Assembly (NCBI RefSeq): GCF_013697085.1
Contig: NZ_JACEFT010000007.1
Span: 1 to 64,000, forward strand
Source of the DNA: Billgrantia kenyensis
GTDB taxonomy: Bacteria > Pseudomonadota > Gammaproteobacteria > Pseudomonadales > Halomonadaceae
Reading direction: 5' to 3'
DNA: 64,000 bases
The notes below the pieces were generated by a model, which worked only from the letters and a program-made list of their open reading frames with translations, had not been told where the DNA came from and did not search any database. A program made the position numbers and the translations under genes. Shown one piece after another: positions 45,357 to 53,795 of the stretch. Each line of letters begins with the position of its first letter. The stretch's first letter is position 1.

Positions 45357-46133
45357 CTACAACGCACGATGCAGTGCGGCAAGGGCGGGCTCCAGACCGG
45401 TCACCAGGCTCTCGAGGCTCGGCCGGGCATGAAAGTATCCCTGCTGCAAGTGGATGCCGGTGCGACCGAGCCACACGGCCTCCGCCTGTGTTTCCACGCC
45501 CTCGGCAATCAGCTCGACGTCGATATCTTCTGCCAGGACGACGAGGGCCTTGAGTATCGCCTGGCGACGCGTGTCCCTGTTGCAGTTCATCACCAGGGCG
45601 CGGTCGATCTTGAGCCGGTCGGGATGCAGCTCTGCCAGGAGGTCGAGATTGGCAAAGCCGTTGCCGAAGTCATCCAGAGCCGTCACGAAGCCCATGCTGC
45701 GGTAGGCCTGGATGATATTGCGCAGGTGCTGCTGGTCCTGGACCTTTTCGCTCTCGGTGACCTCGAACACGAGTTTTTCGGTCGGCCAGCCGACCTTCTC
45801 GGAGATGGCCAGTGTCGCCTGGATGCAGGCTTCGGGTTCATATACGGCGTTGGGCAGGAAATTGATCGACAGGCTCTCGCGCATGCCAAGCCGGCTGGCG
45901 AGCTCGATGGCGCGGATCCGGCAGGCCTGGTCGAAGCGGTAGAGGAGGCGAGGCGTCACCTGCGACAGGATGCTGGCTGCCGATTCTCCATTCGGACCTC
46001 GTACCAGCGCTTCATGAGCGGTGATCGAAGCGGTGCTCAGGTCGACGATCGGCTGGAAGGCCATGGTGAAATCGAATGGCAGCGAACCTTCGCAGCGTTC
46101 GCATTTGCCGGCCTTCTCGGCGCATCGTTGCAT
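45357..46133 (-). CDS. EAL-domain c-di-GMP phosphodiesterase with N-terminal Cys cluster
   Basis: This is a 258-residue protein consisting almost only of an EAL domain. The catalytic set is present: HEALVRGPNGES, LSINFLP, EVTESE, ALDDFGNGF, LKIDRALV and AEGVET, so hydrolysis of c-di-GMP is likely. The first 16 residues hold CAEKAGKCERC, a possible metal-binding cluster found before some stand-alone EAL domains. I start at ATG 46133, with AGGAGA nine bases upstream; longer in-frame readings extend toward the promoter. A sigma-28 promoter on this strand at 46249-46275 leaves a leader of about 110 bases. Confidence 0.85.
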   Translation of the reverse strand: MQRCAEKAGKCERCEGSLPFDFTMAFQPIVDLSTASITAHEALVRGPNGESAASILSQVTPRLLYRFDQACRIRAIELASRLGMRESLSINFLPNAVYEPEACIQATLAISEKVGWPTEKLVFEVTESEKVQDQQHLRNIIQAYRSMGFVTALDDFGNGFANLDLLAELHPDRLKIDRALVMNCNRDTRRQAILKALVVLAEDIDVELIAEGVETQAEAVWLGRTGIHLQQGYFHARPSLESLVTGLEPALAALHRAL

Positions 46134-46248
46134 GTCATGGTTCTCCTGACCGCCTACGGCCAATGGTGGGTCACTCACTGCGCAGCACGAATCGCACGTT
46201 ATTCTCGCTGCGGGCTTCCGGAGCCCCCATCGAAGCATGTCACCCATT

Positions 46249-46275
46249 GTATCGGCAGCAGGAGGACGAACTTTA
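46249..46275 (-). promoter_or_regulatory. Sigma-28 (FliA) promoter, minus strand, for the EAL phosphodiesterase gene
   Basis: On the minus strand TAAA (46275-46272), a 15-base spacer and GCCGATAC (46256-46249) form a good FliA promoter. It lies about 115 bases before the EAL gene start and is divergent from the motA2 promoter 50 bases away. Confidence 0.75.
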
Positions 46276-46324
46276 GTTCAGGCGTTTCGGTTGATCTGCA
46301 TCAATGTTTCCCAGGGTAAAGCGC

Positions 46325-46351
46325 TAAAGTCCGTTCTTGGGCTGCCGATAT
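46325..46351 (+). promoter_or_regulatory. Sigma-28 (FliA) promoter of the second stator operon
   Basis: TAAA (46325-46328), 15 bases and GCCGATAT (46344-46351) precede motA2 by 42 bases. It is a strong match to the FliA consensus. Confidence 0.78.
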
Positions 46352-46392
46352 CATCCATCAGGCTTCATGCCATTGCACTTTCAGGAGTTTGA

Positions 46393-47208
46393 ATGAATCC
46401 ATCCACTATCATCGGCATGTTTGCCAGCGTCGTGCTGCTGGTAAGCGTCCTGTTTTTCACTGCCGAGTCGCCCCAGAGCTTCATCAACCTGCCGGGGCTC
46501 GCTATCGTGCTGGCGGGAACCATGGCGGCTACGTTCATCAGCTATCCGCTCAAGGAAGTGCTGCGTGTGGTGCGCCTGGTGGGGCTGGTGTTTCGGCGTG
46601 AAAATACCTACACCCGGGATGACATCAAGGAGCTGGTGGATATTTCACGGCTCTGGTTCAAGGGGGATGTGCGAGCCGTGGAGGCCGCCCTGGAAAAGGC
46701 GCGCAATCCCTTCCTGCGTACCGGGATCCAATTGGTCATCGCCAATACCAAGGAAGAGGAGATTTTCGACCTGTTGCGCTGGCGCATTGCACGCCTGAAG
46801 GCCCGCGAGCACGCCGAGGCACAGATCTTCCGCACCATGGCAACCTACGCGCCGGCGTTCGGCATGATCGGAACCCTGGTCGGGCTGGTCAACATGCTGG
46901 AGGTCATGGAGGCGGGCGACCTGCACGTGATCGGCCCGCGCATGGCCGTGGCGCTGTTGACGACCTTCTATGGCATCCTGCTGGCCAATCTGGTTTTCAA
47001 GCCGATCGCCGTGAAGCTGGAGCGGCGCACGGAAGAGCGTCTGATCGCCATGAACATGGTGCTCGAGGGTATCTCCTTGATCACCAAGCGTCGGCTGCCG
47101 TCCTTCATCGAGGAAACCCTCAACTCCTTCGTTGCCAACTACCACGACGAGATTCGCGACCCTGAGGTGGCACGGCGCGACTCTGACGGACAGGCCCAGA
47201 ATGCTTGA
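46393..47208 (+). CDS. Second flagellar stator subunit, MotA/PomA family
   Basis: This 271-residue protein has the short-type MotA (PomA/MotC) layout, with membrane helices at about 5-22, 35-52, 150-172 and 185-205. The torque region motifs are ATYAPAFGMIGTLVGLVNMLE and MAVALLTTFYGILLANLVFKP. The short form is common among sodium-driven or auxiliary stators, but ion choice cannot be decided from sequence here. AGGAG lies just before the ATG, and the motB2 start overlaps its stop. A sigma-28 promoter upstream puts it under the same control as motAB. Confidence 0.88.
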   Translation: MNPSTIIGMFASVVLLVSVLFFTAESPQSFINLPGLAIVLAGTMAATFISYPLKEVLRVVRLVGLVFRRENTYTRDDIKELVDISRLWFKGDVRAVEAALEKARNPFLRTGIQLVIANTKEEEIFDLLRWRIARLKAREHAEAQIFRTMATYAPAFGMIGTLVGLVNMLEVMEAGDLHVIGPRMAVALLTTFYGILLANLVFKPIAVKLERRTEERLIAMNMVLEGISLITKRRLPSFIEETLNSFVANYHDEIRDPEVARRDSDGQAQNA

Positions 47209-47887
47209 TCGCAGCACCCGTGACATGCTGACTCCCCCGGCCCATGGCGAGGGCGACGGGGAGAGCTGGTTGATCAGCTACCTTGATGTGTTGACCCTGC
47301 TCATCACGCTGTTCGTGCTGCTGCTCTCGCTGGCCGGTAATGGCCTGGCGGTCCAGGGCAGCCGGCATGGTGGCGATGCCGCGTCGCTGATCTCGCCTCA
47401 CGCCGAGGCAGCGGCGCGCATGGTGGCAGGCGTGGGCATCAAGCCGCGTCAGGATGGGCTGCAGCCGCGCTTCTCGGGGCTCGAGATCGAGGGGGTCAGC
47501 GTGGATGAAGGTCAGCGGGGGATTACCCTGCGTATCGATGACAACCTGCTATTCCAGAGCGGCCAGGCATCGCTTACGGCCCAGGGTCGCGAAGTCCTGG
47601 CTGGCTTGCGTAGCGTCTTGCAAGATTTTGAAGGCGAGGTTTCCGTCGAGGGTCATACCGACAGCATTCCTATTGCCACGGCGCAGTTTCCTTCCAATTG
47701 GGAGCTCTCTTCCGGGCGAGCCATCGCGGTGCTGCGCTACCTTTCTGAACTGGAGGTGCCGGCCGAGCGACTGCGGGCGGTGGGCTATGCCGACACGCGC
47801 CCCCTCGAAAGCAACGAGACGCCTGAAGGGCGTGCAGCCAATCGCCGGGTGGAGCTCCTGTTACATCAAGAGGTTGCAACCCAATAG
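47201..47887 (+). CDS. Second flagellar stator subunit, MotB/PomB family
   Basis: This 228-residue partner of the second MotA has one N-terminal helix, SYLDVLTLLITLFVLLLSLAG, with the ion-binding Asp in LD. A short linker and an OmpA-like domain follow, with VSVEGHTDSIPI, NWELSSGRAIAVLRYL and NRRVELLL. ATG 47201 overlaps the preceding stop by eight bases. It is much shorter than the MotB at 21997. The pair gives this cell two stator sets. Confidence 0.88.
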   Translation: MLDRSTRDMLTPPAHGEGDGESWLISYLDVLTLLITLFVLLLSLAGNGLAVQGSRHGGDAASLISPHAEAAARMVAGVGIKPRQDGLQPRFSGLEIEGVSVDEGQRGITLRIDDNLLFQSGQASLTAQGREVLAGLRSVLQDFEGEVSVEGHTDSIPIATAQFPSNWELSSGRAIAVLRYLSELEVPAERLRAVGYADTRPLESNETPEGRAANRRVELLLHQEVATQ

Positions 47888-47926
47888 CCTGCGCAATGCC
47901 AGGGTCGCAAGGGTTAAGGGCATCGA

Positions 47927-50659
47927 ATGACGACAAGTGGTGGGAAGCGAGAGCGATCGGCGCGTCAACGCTGGTCTGCCTGGCAGGCTTCGCTGTTCTA
48001 CTGTGTGATGATGGCCTTGCTGCTGGCCATGATCACCTGGGCGCTTTGGGACATGCGTGAGCGAGAGCTGGAGGCGGCACGAGTCGGCACCCAGGGCCAC
48101 GCGGAGCTGGTGGCGGAGTGGGCGACGTCTGCCTTCGCTCGGACCGACGACACCTTGAGCGGGACGGCCAACCTGTTCGCGCTCTCTCTCGTGGAGGAAG
48201 CCAGCCCCTGGCTTGCCGATGCCTTCAATAGCCTGCTGGAACAGCGTCAGCGCAGCCTGCCGTTCCTCGAGAGCCTGGGCATCATCAATCATCTCGGTGA
48301 GCCGCTTTACACGACACGGCCCCAAGGTTCCGATTACCAGGATCCGCAAGAGCGGGAATTCATCCGCCGCTTTCTGAATGACCCTGAGCAGGCACTTTCC
48401 GCGGCGTACTGGAACCCGGAGGAGAGCGGCCATCGCATGCTCTACCTGCGCCGCATGTTCGATGCCGATGGCTCTTTCACCGGCGTTGCAGCGGCTCATC
48501 TGGATCTGTTCTATTTTACTCACGCACTCCAGAGCATCCAGCTCAGCCAGGGCGAGAGCATTGCTTTCGTCGACGACGAACATCGCCTGATTGCCCGGCA
48601 TCCCAGTCTTGAGGGGCTCTCCGTTACCCAGGCGTTGGGCAGGCAAGTCGATACATCGGAGGTTGCCGAACTCATGCGGGCCGACCGTGATCAGTCGGCG
48701 ATTACCACCTCACCGCTGGACGGCGAGCGACGCCTGTTCGGGATGGGGCGTGTCGATGGGCTGCCCTTCGCCGTCATCGTCGGCAAGCAGGTGGATCGGG
48801 TACTTGCCGGCTGGCGCGACAAAGTGATGGTGTTCGTGCTGGCATGGTTGATCGTGGCTCTGCTAGGCGCCTTCCTTCTGCGTCATTACCTGCGCCTGGC
48901 GCGCACCGAGGAGGCACTCCATCTCAGCGATCAGCGGCTTCGTGGCCTCAATGAGTCGCTGCAGGCGGAGCTCGATATCGCCGCACTGGCCTTCGAGACA
49001 CACCTGGGCATGTTCATTACCGACGCCAGCGGCGCGATTCGCAAGGTCAACTCGACCTTCGAGGAGATTACCGGCTATCGTGCCGAAGAAGTGCTGGGTG
49101 AGAATCCGCGCATCCTCAGCTCTGGCCGCCACGACGCCGATTTTTTCCGTGCAATGTGGGCCAGTATCCATACCCATGGCAGCTGGCAGGGTGAGGTCTG
49201 GAACCGGCGCAAGAATAGCGAGATCTATCCGCAACGGGTCACCATCAGTGAGGTCCGGGATGGCGCCGGCAAGCCCAGCCACTACGTGGCGACGCTCAGC
49301 GACATCTCCGAACACCGTGCCGCACAGCAGCAAGCCCACCGGCTGGCCTTCTACGATCCGCTGACCGGCCTGCCCAATCGGCGCATGCTGCTCGAGCGAC
49401 TTGGGCGGGCGATGAAGGAGGGGGCGGCTCAGGCGCGACAGGGCGCACTGCTGTTCATCGACCTCGATGGCTTCAAGCATATCAATGACACTCTCGGCCA
49501 CCAGACAGGCGACGAGCTGCTGCGGCTCATGTCGCGCCGCCTGGTCGAGGCTAGCGGTCAGGCACAGCTGGTCTCCCGTCTTGGAGGCGACGAATTCGTG
49601 GTGCTGGCCGAAGACATGGGTGAATCGATCAAGGTGGCCTCAACGCAAGTGGAGCGGCTGGCAAACCGCTTGCTTGCCATGCTGGCCGAGCCCTGCTGGC
49701 TGGGCGCGCGGCGTCATTTACTGTCAGGTAGCGTCGGAGTCACCCTGCTGAACGACGGCGCGGAGGATGCCGAAGCCTGCCTGCAGCAGGCGGAAATGGC
49801 GATGTATCAAGCCAAGCAGGCGGGACGCAATACCTGGCGTTTCTATGACCCCGCCATGCAGGCCGTGGCGGTACGGCGGGCGATGCTCGAAAGCGAGTTG
49901 CGCCAGGCGGTGCCACGCAACCAGCTTCGGCTTTACTATCAGGTCCAGGTCGATCGGCGAGGCAGGGTCACCGGGGTCGAGGCGCTGTTGCGCTGGCAAC
50001 ACCCCGGATATGGCATGGTGCCTCCCTATGACTTCATATCCATTGCCGAGGAGAGCTACCTCATCGTGCCCATCGGTGAATGGGTCATGGAGACGGCCTG
50101 CCGTCAGCTGGCCGCCTGGGCCGCCGAGCCGTACACGGAAGGACTCAGCATGGCGGTCAACATCAGCCCGCTGCAGTTCCAGCAGCCCGAATTCGTCGGT
50201 CGGCTCGAGACGATTCTCGCGGCGACCGGAGCGCGCCCTGAGCGGCTCAAGCTGGAGATCACCGAGAGTCTGTTCATGGAAGAGCCGGATGCCGTGCGTG
50301 ACACCATGCTGCGTATCAAGGCGTTGGGCGTGCGTTTCTCGCTCGATGACTTCGGCACCGGTTACTCATCGCTCAGCTATCTCAATCGCCTGCCGCTCGA
50401 CCAGCTGAAGATCGACCAGTCTTTCGTGCGTACCCTGTTCGAGGATAATGCCAATGCCGTGATCTGCGCTTCGGTCATCGACCTGGGGCGCAACCTGGGG
50501 CTGGAGGTCATCGCCGAGGGAGTGGAGACCGAGGAACATCGAGACTGGCTGGAGAACAAGGGATGCCACGCCTACCAGGGCTACCTGTTCGGACGGCCGC
50601 TGCCTCTGGGGGAGTTGGAGCCGCTGTTGCGGGAGTCGGCGTGCATCGCCGGCAGGTGA
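47927..50659 (+). CDS. Membrane c-di-GMP protein: Cache-type sensor, PAS, GGDEF, EAL
   Basis: This 910-residue protein has a helix at about 20-43, an extracytoplasmic sensor of about 255 residues that looks like a double Cache/PAS-like fold (PFLESLGIINHLGEPLYTT, ending GLPFAVIVGKQ), and a second helix near 305-325. Then follow a PAS domain (about 345-460), GGDEF (465-635) with an intact RLGGDEF, and EAL (645-900) with an intact VEALLRW, EITESLF, DDFGTGYSSLSYL and KIDQSFV. Both enzymatic sites appear functional, so net activity must depend on the sensor. The gene starts 39 bases after motB2 and may share its sigma-28 promoter. Confidence 0.87.
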   Translation: MTTSGGKRERSARQRWSAWQASLFYCVMMALLLAMITWALWDMRERELEAARVGTQGHAELVAEWATSAFARTDDTLSGTANLFALSLVEEASPWLADAFNSLLEQRQRSLPFLESLGIINHLGEPLYTTRPQGSDYQDPQEREFIRRFLNDPEQALSAAYWNPEESGHRMLYLRRMFDADGSFTGVAAAHLDLFYFTHALQSIQLSQGESIAFVDDEHRLIARHPSLEGLSVTQALGRQVDTSEVAELMRADRDQSAITTSPLDGERRLFGMGRVDGLPFAVIVGKQVDRVLAGWRDKVMVFVLAWLIVALLGAFLLRHYLRLARTEEALHLSDQRLRGLNESLQAELDIAALAFETHLGMFITDASGAIRKVNSTFEEITGYRAEEVLGENPRILSSGRHDADFFRAMWASIHTHGSWQGEVWNRRKNSEIYPQRVTISEVRDGAGKPSHYVATLSDISEHRAAQQQAHRLAFYDPLTGLPNRRMLLERLGRAMKEGAAQARQGALLFIDLDGFKHINDTLGHQTGDELLRLMSRRLVEASGQAQLVSRLGGDEFVVLAEDMGESIKVASTQVERLANRLLAMLAEPCWLGARRHLLSGSVGVTLLNDGAEDAEACLQQAEMAMYQAKQAGRNTWRFYDPAMQAVAVRRAMLESELRQAVPRNQLRLYYQVQVDRRGRVTGVEALLRWQHPGYGMVPPYDFISIAEESYLIVPIGEWVMETACRQLAAWAAEPYTEGLSMAVNISPLQFQQPEFVGRLETILAATGARPERLKLEITESLFMEEPDAVRDTMLRIKALGVRFSLDDFGTGYSSLSYLNRLPLDQLKIDQSFVRTLFEDNANAVICASVIDLGRNLGLEVIAEGVETEEHRDWLENKGCHAYQGYLFGRPLPLGELEPLLRESACIAGR

Positions 50660-50672
50660 CGGCCGGCGATGC
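50643..50672. terminator. Bidirectional hairpin between the GGDEF-EAL gene and argF
   Basis: GCATCGCCGGC (50643-50653) and GCCGGCGATGC (50662-50672) form a perfect 11-bp stem with an 8-base loop. The stop codon of the plus-strand gene lies in the loop. The two genes converge here, so it could end both transcripts, although there is no T-run on either side. Confidence 0.5.
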
Positions 50673-50678
50673 GTCGAG

Positions 50679-51599
50679 TTAGTGGTCCACTCGGCCCAGC
50701 AGCAGAAATTCGATCAGGGCCTTCTGGGCGTGCAGGCGGTTTCCTGCTTCCTGCCAAACCACGGCACGCGGGTCGTCGAGCAGGGTTTCGCTGATCTCCT
50801 CGCCGCGATGTGCGGGCAGGCAGTGCAGGAACAATGCATCGGCCTTGGCGCTGTCGAGCAGCGCCTCGGTGACCTGGAAACCGGTGAAGTCGGCCTCGCG
50901 CCTGGCCTGCTCCTCTTCCTGACCCATGGAGGCCCACACGTCGGTGGTCACCAGGTCGGCATCGACCACGGCCTGGGCAGGATCGTGCAGCAGGGTCACC
51001 CGGTCGCCGGCCGCCTCGAGAATCTCCTGGCGCGGCTCATAGCCTTCGGGACAGCAGACGCGCAGCTGGAAGTCGAACTGGCGGGCGGCGTTGATCCAGG
51101 AGTGGCACATGTTGTTGCCATCGCCGATCCAGACGGCGGTGCGCCCGCGTACGCTGCCGCGCAGCTCGGTCCAGGTCATGACGTCCGCCAGCAGCTGGCA
51201 GGGATGGTAATCGTCGCTCAGGGCATTGATCACCGGCACCGAGCTGGCCCCGGCATAGGTTTCCAGGCCGGCATGGGAGAAAGTGCGGATCATGACGATG
51301 TCGACCATTTCGGAGAGGACCCGCGCGGTGTCCTCGATCGGCTCGCCCCGGCCCAGCTGGGTGTCCCGCGGCGAGAGAAACAGCGCATGACCGCCGAAGT
51401 GGGCCATGGCCGTCTCGAAGGACACCCGGGTGCGGGTCGAGGATTTCTCGAAGATCATCGCCAGTGTGCGATTGCTGAACGGCGCATAGGTCGGGCCCTG
51501 GGCACGCAGGCGGTTCTTGATCGTGATGGCGCGCTGGATCAGGTAGTGCAGCTCTTCGGGGCTCAGGTCCAGCAGGGTCAGGAAATGACGTGTCGCCAT
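50679..51599 (-). CDS. argF: Ornithine carbamoyltransferase (ArgF)
   Basis: This 306-residue enzyme joins carbamoyl phosphate and ornithine to make citrulline in arginine synthesis. The carbamoyl-phosphate loop [13 protein letters not shown] (family STRTR) is at about residue 50, and [10 protein letters not shown] near residue 268 is the ornithine-side signature. I start at ATG 51599 ([13 protein letters not shown]) with GGAGA six bases upstream; a longer in-frame reading adds 19 non-family residues. argG lies nearby on the other strand. Confidence 0.95.
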   Translation of the reverse strand: MATRHFLTLLDLSPEELHYLIQRAITIKNRLRAQGPTYAPFSNRTLAMIFEKSSTRTRVSFETAMAHFGGHALFLSPRDTQLGRGEPIEDTARVLSEMVDIVMIRTFSHAGLETYAGASSVPVINALSDDYHPCQLLADVMTWTELRGSVRGRTAVWIGDGNNMCHSWINAARQFDFQLRVCCPEGYEPRQEILEAAGDRVTLLHDPAQAVVDADLVTTDVWASMGQEEEQARREADFTGFQVTEALLDSAKADALFLHCLPAHRGEEISETLLDDPRAVVWQEAGNRLHAQKALIEFLLLGRVDH

Positions 51600-51760
51600 G
51601 GCGATCTCTCCGCGCGAAAAAACCACCATCCTAGCCAGCCTGTGGGGGATGCGCAATTCGCTTGTGATCAGTAGAATGAGCCCATGAGCAAATGGCCGAG
51701 TGCGGCACTCAGGTATTGCCGCGCCACCTTCGGCATTCCACGATCCAGTATGGAGCGCAC

Positions 51761-52111
51761 ATGAGCACTACCCTCGAGAACATAGAGCGCCAGATCGGCG
51801 AAAACCCCATCCTCATCTACATGAAGGGCACGCCCCAGCTGCCTCAGTGCGGCTTCTCCGCCCAGACCGTCCAGGCGCTGATGTCCTGCGGCGAGCGCTT
51901 CGCCTTCGTCAACGTGCTGGACAACCCGGATATCCGTGCCGAGCTGCCCAAGTACGCCAACTGGCCCACCTTCCCCCAGCTGTGGGTGGAAGGCGAGCTG
52001 GTGGGCGGTTGCGACATCGTCGCCGAGATGCATCAAAGCGGCGAGCTGGAAAAGCTGATCAAGGAGGCTGCTGCACGCGCCAATGCCAAGGAGGAGGGCG
52101 GCGACGCCTGA
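51761..52111 (+). CDS. grxD: Monothiol glutaredoxin, Grx4 family (GrxD)
   Basis: This 116-residue protein has the CGFS active site of monothiol glutaredoxins, in [16 protein letters not shown], with the preceding ILIYMKGTP and later [19 protein letters not shown] glutathione-binding segments. Such proteins bind and pass on [2Fe-2S] clusters. The start at ATG 51761 gives the usual length; the longer open frame upstream is not family sequence. A strong hairpin follows. Confidence 0.95.
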   Translation: MSTTLENIERQIGENPILIYMKGTPQLPQCGFSAQTVQALMSCGERFAFVNVLDNPDIRAELPKYANWPTFPQLWVEGELVGGCDIVAEMHQSGELEKLIKEAAARANAKEEGGDA

Positions 52112-52138
52112 GTTCTTCCCTGAGCAGTCTGTACGTCG

Positions 52139-52170
52139 CAAGGCCCGGGAGCTTAGGCTCGCGGGCCTTG
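52139..52170 (+). terminator. Terminator after grxD
   Basis: A 14-bp stem with one mismatch, CAAGGCCCGGGAGC and GCTCGCGGGCCTTG around a TTAG loop, is followed some bases later by a TTCTTTTTCCC tract. It lies 28 bases after the grxD stop. Confidence 0.75.
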
Positions 52171-52305
52171 TGCTATCTGCTTCTTTTTCCCGCCAGCTTA
52201 CGTAGGGAAACCAAAACCCGGCAAAGGGCCGATTGAAATCTCATCTCACCGCTACCACGCTGACGAGGTGAAGGGTCATCGAGGATTCAGGCACAGGGAG
52301 GTAGC

Positions 52306-52944
52306 ATGCAGACACCCTTGGAGATCACCTACCAGCATGTCTCGCGCTCCGAGTGGATCGACGAATACGTCAGGTCGCGCGTGGCCAAGCTCGAGAACTT
52401 CAGCAAGGATATCGTTTCATGCCGGGTCGTCATCGAACAGACCCAGAATCCCCACAAGACCGGCAATCCCTATCGAGCGCTGATCGAAGTCAGCCTGCCG
52501 GCCAAGGGCGAGCTTGTTGCAGAGAAAAGCGACAAGGTGACCGACCCCCAGGTCCAGCTGCGGCCCATCATCCGCAGCGCCTTCGAGGCAATGGAAAAGC
52601 AGCTGAAGAAGCAGACCGCCAAGCGGGATGGCAAGGTCAAGCAGCATAACGACGAGCCGCTGCCGCCGGTGGCGACTGTCGTACGTATCTTCGACGGCTA
52701 CGGGTTTCTCAAGAGTCTCAGCGGCCAGGAGTATTATTTCCACCGCAATGCGGTGCTGCACAACGACTTCGCCCGCGTGACCGTGGGTACCCGCGTGCGC
52801 TTCGAGCCCAACGAGGGCGACGAGGGGCTACACGCCAGCTCCATCCAGATTATCGACAAGCCCGGGGTGGGTGGCTCGGCCGACGGGGAGGACGACCTCG
52901 ACATGCCGGCCGGCTGGGAGCAGGATGCCGGCAGCCGTCAATGA
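52306..52944 (+). CDS. HPF/RaiA-type ribosome-associated protein fused to a cold-shock-like domain
   Basis: This is a 212-residue two-domain protein. Residues 1-105 resemble the HPF/RaiA (sigma-54 modulation) family, which sits in the ribosomal decoding region in stress: MQTPLEITYQHVSRSEWIDEYV, then a strand-rich stretch with NPYRALIEVSLP. Residues about 120-185 are a cold-shock-type OB fold: ATVVRIFDGYGFLKSLSGQEYYFHRNAV and VGTRVRFEPNEGDEGLHA (partly quoted). The C-terminal 25 residues are acidic. This fusion occurs in several proteobacteria. GGGAGGT upstream supports ATG 52306. It converges with rnt. Confidence 0.85.
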   Translation: MQTPLEITYQHVSRSEWIDEYVRSRVAKLENFSKDIVSCRVVIEQTQNPHKTGNPYRALIEVSLPAKGELVAEKSDKVTDPQVQLRPIIRSAFEAMEKQLKKQTAKRDGKVKQHNDEPLPPVATVVRIFDGYGFLKSLSGQEYYFHRNAVLHNDFARVTVGTRVRFEPNEGDEGLHASSIQIIDKPGVGGSADGEDDLDMPAGWEQDAGSRQ

Positions 52945-52977
52945 AGCGAGCGGTGATCTCGCGGCACGGCCTCGGCG

Positions 52978-53640
52978 TCAGATGTCCTCGAGGCCCTGCT
53001 CCCGCTGGGCCAGCGCCCAACCGCCAAGATCCTTGTAGCGATTGACGATGGCGCAGAACAGCTCCGCGGTGCGCTCGGTGTCGTAGCGCGCCGAGTGGGC
53101 TTCCTGGTTGTCGAAAGGAATGCCGGCCGCCCGACAGGCCCGTGCCAGCACCGTCTGGCCGTAGACGAGTCCCGACAGGCTGGCGGTATCGAAGCTAGAG
53201 AAGGGGTGGAACGGGTTGCGCTTGATGCCGCAGCGGTTGACCGCGGCATTGAGGAAGCCGTGATCGAAGGCGGCGTTGTGGCCCACCAGCACGGCGCGGG
53301 TGCAGCCGTGAGACTTGATTGCCTTGCGCACTGGGCGAAAGATTTCCCCCAGCGCCTCGGCCTCTGAGAGCGCTACGCGTTGCCGCAGCGGATCGTCGAG
53401 CTTGATGCCGGTGAAGTCCAGCGCCGACTGCTCCACGTTGGCCCCGGAGAAAGGCTGCACGTGATAGGCGAAGGTAGCGTCCGGCATCAAGTTGCCTTCA
53501 GGATCCATGGTCAGCGTCACGGCAGCGATTTCGAGGATGGCGTCGCGCTCGGGGTTGAATCCGCCGGTTTCCAGATCGACGACCACCGGCAGGAAGCTGC
53601 GAAACCGTTGGGCCATCAGCTCGCGAGTCGCCTCGCTCAT
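52978..53640 (-). CDS. rnt: Ribonuclease T
   Basis: RNase T (220 residues) is a DEDD exonuclease that trims the 3' ends of tRNA and other stable RNA. Catalytic acidic residues are seen in [23 protein letters not shown] (D, E), [10 protein letters not shown] (D) and [14 protein letters not shown] (H, D). Family segments [11 protein letters not shown] and [11 protein letters not shown](A) are also present. Start is ATG 53640, with AGGAGAGG upstream; the longer open frame has no support. Confidence 0.94.
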   Translation of the reverse strand: MSEATRELMAQRFRSFLPVVVDLETGGFNPERDAILEIAAVTLTMDPEGNLMPDATFAYHVQPFSGANVEQSALDFTGIKLDDPLRQRVALSEAEALGEIFRPVRKAIKSHGCTRAVLVGHNAAFDHGFLNAAVNRCGIKRNPFHPFSSFDTASLSGLVYGQTVLARACRAAGIPFDNQEAHSARYDTERTAELFCAIVNRYKDLGGWALAQREQGLEDI

Positions 53641-53795
53641 GCACCTCTCCTCATCACGTGCGCTTCTCCTTGAATAATGGCGGTTGGGCAAAAAGTCTAT
53701 CAGCTTGGCCGCGATACGTCCCGTTGTCGGTATTCGGCGGGCGTCGGCCACGCTATACTGGTCGTCTTGTCACGTTATCTCAGAGGAGCCCCCGA

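Noticed and set aside
52209..52235. GCCGATTG upstream of the HPF-cold-shock gene
   Set aside because: No TAAA or TCAA at 15 bases; the gene has no flagellar link.
53724..53759. Complete sigma-70 promoter for argG
   Set aside because: TATACT at 53754-53759 is a good -10, but the nearest -35-like words (TTGTCG, TTCGGC) have wrong spacing (24 or 15 bases), so no complete promoter is claimed.
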